The notes beneath the pieces are model-generated. The model did not search any database. It saw only the letters and a program-made list of their open reading frames with translations, and was not told where the DNA came from. 64,000 nucleotides of DNA from JAWRCU01 sp033542235 (lineage in GTDB: Bacteria; Pseudomonadota; Alphaproteobacteria; Rhizobiales; Rhizobiaceae): assembly GCF_033542235.1 (NCBI RefSeq), contig NZ_JAWRCU010000004.1, positions 310,001-374,000 of the forward strand, read 5' to 3'. Positions 25,800-33,223 of this stretch are shown one piece after another (position 1 is the stretch's first letter; every line of letters starts with the position of its first letter). The position numbers and the translations under genes were made by a program.

Positions 25800-27014
25800 A
25801 TGACCGATAGTGGAACCGAAGGGAGCTTCGACCTTGTCCTCAAGGGCGGACGCGTGATCGACGAACGCAACGGCGTCGACGCGGTGCTCGACGTCGCGGT
25901 GTCGAACGGCCGGATCGCGGCACTGGCCAAGGAACTGCCGGCCGGCGGCGCTGCAGTGCGCGACGTGTCCGGAACGATCGTGGCGCCGGGGCTGATCGAC
26001 ATCCATGCCCATGTCTATCACAAGGCGACCTCGCTCAGCGTCGATCCCGATATCGTAGCGCGGCGCTCGGCGATCACCACGCTGGTCGACGCCGGCAGTG
26101 CCGGAGCCGGCAACTATGACGGTTTCCGCGACTATGTCATGGCGCGTTCGCCGCATCGCATCCTCGCCTTCCTCAACATCTCCTTCCCCGGCATCTTCGG
26201 CTTCGACAAGGGCCTGTTCATCGGCGAAGCGACACTCAAGGAAATGCTGCCGGTCGACCGCTGCGTGGCCAAAATCGAAGCCAATCGGGATCGCATCGTC
26301 GGCGTGAAGGTCCGCATCGGCGGTCCTGCGACAGGCGATCTCGGGCTTGGGGCGCTGGAGCTTGCCCTGGAGGCGGCGGAGGCGACCGGCCTGCCGCTGA
26401 TGACACATATCGGCGGACCGCCGCCAAGCTATGCCGAGGTCGTATCGAAGCTGAGGCCGGGCGACATCCTCACCCATTGCTACCGTCCGGAACCGAACTC
26501 CGCCATCGGTCCTGATGGCAGGGTACTCGCGGAAGTGCTGGCGGCGCGCGAGCGCGGCGTGCTGTTCGACATCGCTCACGGCATGGGTGCGTTCGGCTAT
26601 GAGACGGCGGAAGCGGCTCTGAAATCGGGCTTTCCGCCCGACCTGATCTCGTCCGACGTCCACGTCATTTCGATCGAAGGTCCGGGCTATGATCTCTTGC
26701 ACACGATGAGCAAGCTGCTCAATTGCGGGCTTCCGCTGCCCGACGTCATCGGTATGTCGACAAGCCGCCCCGCGCTCGCCATGCGCAGGCCCGATCTCGG
26801 GCATCTCGGCTTGGGTGCGGTGGCGGATATCTCGGTTCTCAGCCAGGTCGATTCAAATTTCGTCTTCGAGGATGTGGTCGGCGTGACGCGCGAGGGAACC
26901 ACGCTGCTCGAGCCCGTCGCCTGCTATGCCGGGGGCGAGGAGATGGAGCTGGCGCCACGGCCCTTCGAGGAGCCGTATATAGTTTCGTGTGCACACGCGC
27001 ATGTGGATCATTGA
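25800..27014 (+). CDS. Amidohydrolase/deacetylase-family metallohydrolase
   Basis: 404 residues of the dihydroorotase-like amidohydrolase superfamily, closest by eye to the EF_0837/AHA_3915 deacetylase-like group. Metal ligands are visible: DIHAHVYH near residue 63 (H-x-H), a lysine in GVKVRIGG near 170 that would be carbamylated, histidines in MTHIGGPPP near 202 and ILTHCYRP near 224, and the aspartate/serine block SSDVHVIS near 285. It would hydrolyse an amide, lactam or acetyl-amino group. As last gene of the operon it supports a pathway of import, oxidation and hydrolysis. Confidence 0.85.
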   Translation: MTDSGTEGSFDLVLKGGRVIDERNGVDAVLDVAVSNGRIAALAKELPAGGAAVRDVSGTIVAPGLIDIHAHVYHKATSLSVDPDIVARRSAITTLVDAGSAGAGNYDGFRDYVMARSPHRILAFLNISFPGIFGFDKGLFIGEATLKEMLPVDRCVAKIEANRDRIVGVKVRIGGPATGDLGLGALELALEAAEATGLPLMTHIGGPPPSYAEVVSKLRPGDILTHCYRPEPNSAIGPDGRVLAEVLAARERGVLFDIAHGMGAFGYETAEAALKSGFPPDLISSDVHVISIEGPGYDLLHTMSKLLNCGLPLPDVIGMSTSRPALAMRRPDLGHLGLGAVADISVLSQVDSNFVFEDVVGVTREGTTLLEPVACYAGGEEMELAPRPFEEPYIVSCAHAHVDH

Positions 27015-27021
27015 GCTAGTC

Positions 27022-27229
27022 TTAGATCGTCGGATAGAGCAAGACGAGCCCCCATCGTCGGATCGTCTCGTAGGAAACGGCAATCCCGCGCTCGAGCGGC
27101 ATTTCCTCGACATGGCGTAGGCTCAACGGGAACCGGGCAATAGAGCCAGACAGCGTGAGCCATGATTTCGGCTGGAAAGCGATGGTTCTTGTAGCGGGCA
27201 GCTTCAGACATGCCCATGCCTATCGGCAT
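27022..27229 (-). pseudogene. IS6-family transposase, frameshifted 5' remnant
   Basis: Leftward from 27229 the frame encodes YKNHRFPAEIMAHAVWLY, the start of IS6/IS240-type DDE transposases. A single-base shift then breaks the frame; the next frame continues as RFPLSLRHVEEMPLERGI and AVSYETIRRWG, again family sequence, before it ends at a stop at 27022-27024. Everything after RRWG, including all DDE catalytic residues, is missing. It is a dead fragment lying between the amidohydrolase gene and the porin-like gene. Confidence 0.8.
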
Positions 27230-27263
27230 CCATTAACGCAACAACAACGCCGCGCCGGCTCCT

Positions 27264-27287
27264 ACATATATATACATATATATATAA
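27264..27287. repeat. AT microsatellite (ACATATATAT units)
   Basis: An uninterrupted A/T run broken only by two C residues, built from ACATATATAT-like units, in otherwise GC-rich DNA. It lies between the transposase remnant and the porin-like gene. The whole 27015-27442 gap holds the remnant, this tract and an AT-rich leader for the porin-like gene; no other gene was seen. Confidence 0.7.
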
Positions 27288-27442
27288 GCGATGTCTTGAA
27301 TAAGGTCGCGTTCTGCGCGAGCACCTGCGCTCGGTGCATCATGCAGTTATTTAAAAATTACCAAGTATTAAGCATAACTCTTTACCACCTCCGGCAGAAC
27401 GGCTCGTGGACTGTTTTTCTGTTCGGATTTGGAGTGGGACCG

Positions 27443-28300
27443 ATGAAGTGCACTTCCGCCATTGCCATTGTGGCTTTCAGTCTGATGGCGGGATCAGGAG
27501 CGGGTTACGCCGCCGATTTAATTCAAGCCCCTGTCGTTGAACCAGTGCCGGAACCGGTCAATTCCTCCGGCTGGTATATTCGCGGCGATCTTGGCTACAA
27601 TTTCAAATCCAACACGGATGGCGACTGGAGCTTCTGGAATCAGTTCGATCCGCCCTATCGCGGGATTGATGACAAGCTGCGCTACGATGACTTCAACCTC
27701 AAGGCAGGCGCAACCTATGGAGTGGGTGTCGGTTACCGCTTCACCGACATGTTCCGCGCCGATGCGACGCTGGACTTCTTCCGCGCAGGCATCAACGGAC
27801 GGACCGCCTGTCCGAGCTATGTGAAATCGGCAAAGGGCTTCAATCCCATCGAGGACAACTGCAACTACGAAGATTCCTCGACGGCCAATATCTGGACGGT
27901 CATGGCCAACGCTTATATCGACCTGCCACGGGTGGGACCTGTCACTCCCTATCTCGGCGCCGGGCTCGGTGCTGCCTATGTTCAGTACGACGACTGGACA
28001 TCCCATGAAGTCTGCGCAGGCTGCACCTATTCAAGCGACAAGGACGGGCTGGATAGCTGGCGGTTCGCAATGGCTCTCATGGCGGGCGTCGGCTACGATC
28101 TGACCGATCAGCTCAAGCTGGATGTGGGTTACCGCTACATGCGCATCAACGGCGGCAAAGCCTATGGCTTCGACGCGGCCGACCGTAGCACGAACCCCTA
28201 TGGCAATGCGGAAGGCCCCGGGGCAACCGGAACACAGGCGAACGACAACGGCTTCAACATGCATACGATCCGTACTGGCCTTCGCTACGAATTCCGCTAA
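27443..28300 (+). CDS. Outer-membrane beta-barrel protein, Omp25/RopB-like
   Basis: 285 residues. The start at 27443 gives a clean signal peptide (KCTSAIAIVAFSLMAGSG, cleaved after GYAA) with GGAG 8 bp upstream. The mature part opens with ADLIQAPVVEPVPEP and GWYIRGDLGYNF, the hallmark of rhizobial and Brucella Omp25/Omp31-type barrels, and shows alternating amphipathic strands to the C-terminal GLRYEFR. Four cysteines (two near TACPSYVKSAKGFNPIEDNC, two in EVCAGCTY) could form disulfides. It probably contributes to envelope stability. It appears to be a single-gene unit followed by a terminator-like hairpin. Confidence 0.87.
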   Translation: MKCTSAIAIVAFSLMAGSGAGYAADLIQAPVVEPVPEPVNSSGWYIRGDLGYNFKSNTDGDWSFWNQFDPPYRGIDDKLRYDDFNLKAGATYGVGVGYRFTDMFRADATLDFFRAGINGRTACPSYVKSAKGFNPIEDNCNYEDSSTANIWTVMANAYIDLPRVGPVTPYLGAGLGAAYVQYDDWTSHEVCAGCTYSSDKDGLDSWRFAMALMAGVGYDLTDQLKLDVGYRYMRINGGKAYGFDAADRSTNPYGNAEGPGATGTQANDNGFNMHTIRTGLRYEFR

Positions 28301-28323
28301 GAGCACGAATAATTTACACAACG

Positions 28324-28348
28324 AGAATCCGGCCCTGCGCCGGGTTCT
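28324..28348 (+). terminator. Terminator-like hairpin after the Omp25-like gene
   Basis: AGAATCCGGC (28324-28333) pairs with GCCGGGTTCT (28339-28348) over 10 bp including one G-U, loop CCTGC. Only a weak T-rich tail (TTCTTGT) follows, so intrinsic termination may be incomplete. Confidence 0.5.
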
Positions 28349-28445
28349 TGTGGCTACGACTCACGCGACAAAATCGATAGCTTGCCGTTCTGGACGGAGG
28401 CTAAACTAAACCTTTGCAGCACCGTTCTCATGTAGGAAACGACCC

Positions 28446-29192
28446 ATGAACCAGATCGACTTGAACGGCCAGACAGCGGTGGTGACAGGCGGCGCGCAAG
28501 GCATCGGCTTTGCCATAGCGCAGCGGCTCGTGGCCTCAGGCGCGAATGTGAGCTTGTGGGACCTCAACGCCGAGGTCTTGGAGAAAGCGATCGCGGCACT
28601 GGGCGAGAAGGCGTCCGGCAAGCGGGTCGACATTACCGACCTCGACGGTCTGAAAGCTGCCCATGCCCAAGTGGAGGCTGAGGTCGGGCCGGTTTCCATC
28701 CTCGTCAATTCCGCCGGGATTGCCGGCAACAATGCCAGCCTCGACGAATACGACCCGGACGAATGGCGCAAGGTGGTGGAGATCAATCTGAACGGCACCT
28801 TCTACGTCAACAAGGTGGTGATCCCCTCGATGAAGGCGCGCAACTACGGCCGCATCGTCAACATCTCCTCGGTTGCCGGCAAGGAGGGCAACCCCAACCT
28901 TTCCGCCTATTCGGCGGCAAAGGCCGGCGTGATCGGGCTTACCAAGTCGCTGGGCAAGGAACTCGCCAAATACGATATCGCGGTCAACGCCATCACGCCG
29001 GCCACGGCCAAGACGCGCATCCTCGAGTCGCTCACCGACGAGTTCATCAACTACATGCTGGTGCGCATCCCGCGTGGACGCTTCCTGGAAGTCGAGGAGG
29101 CGGCATCGATGGTTGCCTGGCTGGTATCGAAGGAGAACTCCTTCACCACGGCCTCGGTCTTCGATCTGTCGGGCGGACGCACGACCTATTGA
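28446..29192 (+). CDS. SDR-family oxidoreductase
   Basis: A 248-residue short-chain dehydrogenase. The NAD(P) site TGGAQGIGFAIAQ is near residue 13, NSAGIAGN near 90, the catalytic serine in VNISSVAGKEG near 140, and the YSAAKAG motif with Tyr and Lys near 153-157; it ends with DLSGGRTTY. Family members reduce or oxidise carbonyl/hydroxyl groups of sugars, polyols or acyl chains. It has no obvious operon partner: the porin-like gene is terminated upstream and the HigA gene is convergent. Confidence 0.9.
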   Translation: MNQIDLNGQTAVVTGGAQGIGFAIAQRLVASGANVSLWDLNAEVLEKAIAALGEKASGKRVDITDLDGLKAAHAQVEAEVGPVSILVNSAGIAGNNASLDEYDPDEWRKVVEINLNGTFYVNKVVIPSMKARNYGRIVNISSVAGKEGNPNLSAYSAAKAGVIGLTKSLGKELAKYDIAVNAITPATAKTRILESLTDEFINYMLVRIPRGRFLEVEEAASMVAWLVSKENSFTTASVFDLSGGRTTY

Positions 29193-29227
29193 TGCGCCAT
29201 CGATGAAGGCAGTCTTCTCCCCGCCCC

Positions 29228-29275
29228 GAGCTTGTCGAGGAGGACGAGAGAAAAGTGTCGTCTTTCGACAAGCTC
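29228..29275. repeat. Inverted repeat downstream of the SDR gene
   Basis: GAGCTTGTCGA (29228-29238) and TCGACAAGCTC (29265-29275) are perfect 11-bp inverted repeats with a 26-bp spacer in the gap between the SDR and HigA genes. This looks like a dispersed palindromic element or a bidirectional terminator; no T-run is present. Confidence 0.45.
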
Positions 29276-29386
29276 AGGACGCGCATGAGAGGGGGCACCG
29301 ACGGTCAAATCAATTGGTAGTCCTCTCTCCCCAGGTCCAATTGCTCTGCGGGATGAAAGCCTGGGTCTAGCTAAATGCCGAAGACT

Positions 29387-29713
29387 CTAGGCGACCCGCC
29401 GCGCCTCGCCGGGGTTATTGGGCTCAAACGTCTCGATGTCGTCTATCGCATCCCTCAATGCGCCCTCGATGGTTTGGAGGTCGTAAGCGGCCTGCATGTT
29501 CATCCAAAACTGAGCGGTCGTGTCGAAGAACTTTGCCAGCCGAAGAGCCGTATCGGGTGTAACTGGTGTCTGCTCTGCTACGAGACGCTCTATACGCGTC
29601 CGCGGTACATGCAGTTTTTTCGCGAGGGTGTAAGGCTTCAGTCCAAGCGGAATGAGGTATTCCTCCCGCAGGATTTCGCCAGGATGGATGGGCGGTGCGA
29701 AGTGTGCGCTCAT
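29387..29713 (-). CDS. higA: HigA-family antitoxin (XRE-type helix-turn-helix)
   Basis: 108 residues with the typical HigA/VapI opening (PPIHPGEILREEYL), helix-turn-helix core (LAKKLHVPRTRIERLV) and TPDTALRLAKFFDTTAQFWM. HigA neutralises the RelE-like RNase HigB and represses the higBA promoter. In the normal order higB lies directly upstream; here only the last part of higB remains (29780-29890), so this is an orphan antitoxin unless another HigB exists in the genome. It has probably lost its native promoter with the toxin's 5' end. Confidence 0.9.
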   Translation of the reverse strand: MSAHFAPPIHPGEILREEYLIPLGLKPYTLAKKLHVPRTRIERLVAEQTPVTPDTALRLAKFFDTTAQFWMNMQAAYDLQTIEGALRDAIDDIETFEPNNPGEARRVA

Positions 29714-29779
29714 GATCGTAGACCTTGATGACAGAATAACAGGATCGCCAGGACAGACAGAAAGGCGTTCGCACGGTCT

Positions 29780-29890
29780 TTAGTGATAGTCGGTGATCTC
29801 AACATCCTCTGCATGTCCGTCTGTCCACCGAAAGCAGATGCGGAACTGGTCATTGATCCGGATTGAATGCTGTCCAACGCGGTGGGACGC
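29780..29890 (-). pseudogene. higB: HigB toxin, C-terminal remnant
   Basis: A leftward frame of about 36 codons reads GQHSIRINDQFRICFRW, then TDGHAEDVEITDYH and a stop. This is the conserved C-terminus of HigB/RelE-type plasmid maintenance toxins (usually about 90 residues). The N-terminal two thirds and the start are absent. The homology stops within a few bases of the stop codon of the ABC permease at 29892, so the toxin gene was cut at that junction. It lies 66 bp before higA, in the right order and orientation. Confidence 0.85.
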
Positions 29891-29891
29891 C

Positions 29892-30719
29892 TTACCCCTT
29901 CACGCCGCCTGCGGTGAGGCCGGAGATGATCTTGCGCTGGAAGATCAGCACCAGCACCACGAGCGGCACGGTGACGATCACCGAGGCGGCCATGATGTTG
30001 CCCCAGGGGATCTCGAACTGCGAAGCTCCTGAGAGCAATGCGATCGCCACGGGTACGGTCCGCTGCTCGTTGCTGGAGGTGAAGGTGAGGGCGAACAGGA
30101 ACTCGTTCCACGCCCCGATGAAAGCGAGCAGCCCGGTGGTGACGAGCGCCGGCCACATGAGAGGCAGGAAGACGCGCGTGATGATGATCCAGGGTGTTGC
30201 GCCGTCGACAATCGCGGCTTCCTCGATCTCGACCGGCAACTCGCGGACGAAGGTGGTGAGCACCCAGACCGTGAACGGCAGCGTGAAGATCATGTAGGAG
30301 AAGATCAGCGCAAAAGGCGAGTTGTAGAGGCCGAAGATCCTCACCAACTCGAAAAGGCCGGCGAGCACTGCCAGCGGCGGGAACATCGATACCGAGAGGA
30401 TCGTGAAGAGCAGAACCGGGCGGCCGCGGAAGCGGATACGCGCCAGTGCGTAGGCGGCGGTGACACCGAGGAACAGCGAGATGAGAACGACCGCGGCCGA
30501 AACGAAGAGCGAGTTCGCCAGATTGCGCAGGAAAGTCCCCGTGGTAAGGACGGTCGCGTAGTTGCTGAGCGAGAACGACGTCGGCCAGTAGTCGACCTGG
30601 AAGAGCGCCGTTCCGGATTTCAGGCTGGTGATGACGGCATAGTAGAACGGAAACACGGCAACAACGACAATAATCGCCACGAGGAGGTAGAAGGCCGCGC
30701 GCTTGACGATCCACATCAT
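29892..30719 (-). CDS. Carbohydrate ABC transporter permease (MalG type)
   Basis: A 275-residue inner-membrane protein with six predicted helices, the EAA loop EEAAIVDGATPWIIITRVF and the MalG-like end FQRKIISGLTAGGVKG. It overlaps the upstream permease gene by 4 bp. Directly after its stop lies the higB remnant, where an ATPase gene would often be found in this operon type. Confidence 0.9.
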   Translation of the reverse strand: MMWIVKRAAFYLLVAIIVVVAVFPFYYAVITSLKSGTALFQVDYWPTSFSLSNYATVLTTGTFLRNLANSLFVSAAVVLISLFLGVTAAYALARIRFRGRPVLLFTILSVSMFPPLAVLAGLFELVRIFGLYNSPFALIFSYMIFTLPFTVWVLTTFVRELPVEIEEAAIVDGATPWIIITRVFLPLMWPALVTTGLLAFIGAWNEFLFALTFTSSNEQRTVPVAIALLSGASQFEIPWGNIMAASVIVTVPLVVLVLIFQRKIISGLTAGGVKG

Positions 30720-31687
30720 GAGCGGCCTCCGCCCAGATCTACCCGGCCGAGATAGAGGTAGAGGATGGTCAGCAAGGCGATGATGACGAAAAGCAGCGTC
30801 GAGGCTGCGGAGCCGTAGGCGAACTTGTCGAACTCGAACAGGTTCTCACGCGCGAAGACGGACATCGACTTGGTCTGCACATTGTTCGGGGTCAGAACGT
30901 AGATCAGGTCGAATATCCGCAGGGCATCGAGACCACGGAAGATCACGGCCACCATCACTGCCGGCCGGATGAGCGGCAGGGTTACCTTCCAGAAAACCTT
31001 CCAGGGGCTGACACCGTCGAGCTTGGCCACTTCGTAGATTTCCTGGGGAAGCATCTGAAGCGCCGCGAGGATGAGAAGCGCCATGAAGGGCGTCGTTTTC
31101 CAGATGTCGACGACAAGCACGGCATACATCGCCGTGTCCGCGCTGGCGGTCCAGGCGATCTTGGTGCTGATGAGACCGAGCCTCAGAAGGATGTCGTTGA
31201 TGATGCCGAACTGGTCGTTGAGCATCCACGCCCACATCTTGGCCGAGACGATCGTCGGGATCGCCCATGGAATGAGGATCGCTGCGCGCACGATGCCGCG
31301 ACCGCGGAATTCCGCATTGAGGACGAGCGCGACGATCATGCCGAGGATCGTCTCGCTGGTGACCGAGATCACCGTGAAGCGCGCCGTGTTCCAGACGGAA
31401 CGCCACCAGACGGGATCGACAAGCAGGCCGTCATAGATGACGCGGCCGCTGGGCATCCTCAGGATCGAGAAATAGTTGGAGAAACCCACCCATCGGGCCG
31501 CTTCGATGTCGGTGAGAGAGGCGTCGGTGAAGCTGAAATAGATGGTACGGATGAGCGGCCAGCCGGCGACGGCGGCAAGCACGATGAGCATCGGGGCGAG
31601 GAACACCCAGGCGGAACGCGCACGCTGCCGCAACAGCTGCGAGCGGCCGGCAGCCGCGACAGGCCTATCCAGCGTCAGTTCTGCCAT
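30716..31687 (-). CDS. Sugar ABC transporter permease (MalF type)
   Basis: A 323-residue inner-membrane subunit. A cytoplasmic N-terminus of about 30 residues is followed by AWVFLAPMLIVLAAVAGWPL and five further helices, with the EAA loop EVAKLDGVSPWKVFWKVTL. It resembles ThuF-type trehalose/maltose permeases. It follows the binding-protein gene after a 100-bp gap that contains a strong hairpin. Confidence 0.9.
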   Translation of the reverse strand: MAELTLDRPVAAAGRSQLLRQRARSAWVFLAPMLIVLAAVAGWPLIRTIYFSFTDASLTDIEAARWVGFSNYFSILRMPSGRVIYDGLLVDPVWWRSVWNTARFTVISVTSETILGMIVALVLNAEFRGRGIVRAAILIPWAIPTIVSAKMWAWMLNDQFGIINDILLRLGLISTKIAWTASADTAMYAVLVVDIWKTTPFMALLILAALQMLPQEIYEVAKLDGVSPWKVFWKVTLPLIRPAVMVAVIFRGLDALRIFDLIYVLTPNNVQTKSMSVFARENLFEFDKFAYGSAASTLLFVIIALLTILYLYLGRVDLGGGRS

Positions 31688-31725
31688 GGTGCCTGCTCAT
31701 CCCCATAACAACCTTAGAGCAAAAC

Positions 31726-31749
31726 GAACGGCGGGCAAGCCCGCCGTTC
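31726..31749. promoter_or_regulatory. Intercistronic hairpin between binding protein and permease
   Basis: GAACGGCGGGC (31726-31736) and GCCCGCCGTTC (31739-31749) are perfect 11-bp arms almost back to back; the effective loop is 4 nt. No T-run follows on the minus strand. Confidence 0.6.
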
Positions 31750-31787
31750 CTCCGGTCTGCCGTTGCGAGCCAGCCGGTGCAATGAGA

Positions 31788-33056
31788 TCACCAGCCGGCT
31801 CCCTGGAGTTTTGTCAAGGAAACCTCCAGGTCGGCGAGGTTGTCAGCGGCCGAGCCTTCGCCGGACAAGGTTTTGTGGACAGCCGTCCAGAACTGGCTCG
31901 AAACCTCGTTGTACTTGACCTTAGTCGGGGCCGAGGGGCGCGGCACCGCATTGAGGAAGACTTCCTTCCAGCGTGGAATTATCGGCTGCGCCTTGGCGAT
32001 CTCGGGATCGTCATAGAGCGCCTGGATAGTCGGAATGTTCGACGTCTTCAGGACGCGGTACTTCTGCATCTCGGGAGAGGCGATCCATTTGACCAGCTCG
32101 ATCGCTACGTCCGGGTTCTTCGAATATTTCGAGACCGCCAGGTTCCAGCCGCCGAGGGTCGCGGCCGAACGGGCGCCTTCGCCTGAGCCGGCCGGCAAGG
32201 GAGCCACGTCGAACTTGCCCTTGATGGGCGAATCCTCGCCGTTTCCGAGAGAATAGGCGTAGGGCCAGTTGCGCATAAAGACGGCGTTACCGGTCTGCCA
32301 CACGCCGCGCGATTCCTCTTCCTGATAGGCGAGCACACCGGGAGGCGAAATCGTTCCGATCCAGCTCTTGGCCATCTCGAGGGCCTTGGCTGCCTGCGGG
32401 TTGTTGACCGAGATCGTGCCGTCCGGCTCGATGATCTGACCGCCGCCGTTCGACTTGATCCATTCGAGCGCGTCGCAGGTCAGCCCTTCATAGGCATTGC
32501 CCTGGAAGACGAAGCCCCACATGTCCTTGTTGCCGGCTTCGCGCTCCTTGTCCATGATCATCTTGGCCGTCTTGGCCATCTCGTCCCAGGTCTTCGGGAC
32601 CTGGGCGCCATACTTGTCGAGGAGGTCCTTGCGGTAATAGAGCGCCGGTGCGTCGGTGAATATGGGCAAGGCGATCAGCTTGCCGTTGACGGTCTGCGAT
32701 TCGATGATCGACGGGAAATGGGCAGCGACAACGTCCTTGGTCGCCTCGGTCAGGTCGACGAGCTGATTGGAGAGCTGCGGAGCCCAGATGACGTCGGTCT
32801 GGTAGACGTCGACGTCGCTGTTTCCGGCAGCAAGCCACAGCTTGTATTGGCCGAACTGATCCGTCGTGGAGGACGGCATCGGGACGATGTTGACCTTGTT
32901 GCCGGTCTTCTTTTCGAACTGATCGAGTATCTCGCGAAGGACCTGCAGGCCGTTGCCGGTGTCTCCCGACACTATCGACAGCTGGGCTGCCTGCACGGGT
33001 GTGGCGGCCAGCATGGCGCCTGCCGCAAGCGCGAGAAGGGCTTGACGAAACTTCAT
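31788..33056 (-). CDS. ABC transporter substrate-binding protein, trehalose/maltose-like
   Basis: 422 residues with a signal peptide (KFRQALLALAAGAMLAATP, cleaved after VQAA) and a strong GGGAGG ribosome site. The mature start AQLSIVSGDTGNGLQVLRE and segments DVDVYQTDVIWAPQL and PIFTDAPALYYRKDLLDKYG resemble ThuE/MalE-type trehalose-maltose binding proteins of rhizobia. That assignment is by eye only. It heads a three-gene leftward unit with two permeases and no ATPase and no catabolic genes (thuK and thuAB would be expected in a full thu operon). Confidence 0.85.
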   Translation of the reverse strand: MKFRQALLALAAGAMLAATPVQAAQLSIVSGDTGNGLQVLREILDQFEKKTGNKVNIVPMPSSTTDQFGQYKLWLAAGNSDVDVYQTDVIWAPQLSNQLVDLTEATKDVVAAHFPSIIESQTVNGKLIALPIFTDAPALYYRKDLLDKYGAQVPKTWDEMAKTAKMIMDKEREAGNKDMWGFVFQGNAYEGLTCDALEWIKSNGGGQIIEPDGTISVNNPQAAKALEMAKSWIGTISPPGVLAYQEEESRGVWQTGNAVFMRNWPYAYSLGNGEDSPIKGKFDVAPLPAGSGEGARSAATLGGWNLAVSKYSKNPDVAIELVKWIASPEMQKYRVLKTSNIPTIQALYDDPEIAKAQPIIPRWKEVFLNAVPRPSAPTKVKYNEVSSQFWTAVHKTLSGEGSAADNLADLEVSLTKLQGAGW

Positions 33057-33223
33057 GACGATGAACCTCCCTTTACATCAGGTCGCGCAGAAGATTGAAA
33101 AACCGGCACTTTGGCGCGCCTCCTCTGCAGCGCCGGCGAGCTCTCAACGCCTGTTCACCTCCCTTGATCCGTGACGTGAACGGCAGAATGCGTCATGGGT
33201 TCCTGTCCGCGCAAGTGCGTTTG

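Noticed and set aside
27264..27287. AT tract as a replication origin or strong promoter
   Set aside because: It is a simple microsatellite without iterons, DnaA boxes, a parABC/repABC gene or properly spaced promoter boxes.
29387..29890. A working HigBA toxin-antitoxin system
   Set aside because: Only the C-terminal third of the toxin is present and it has no start codon.
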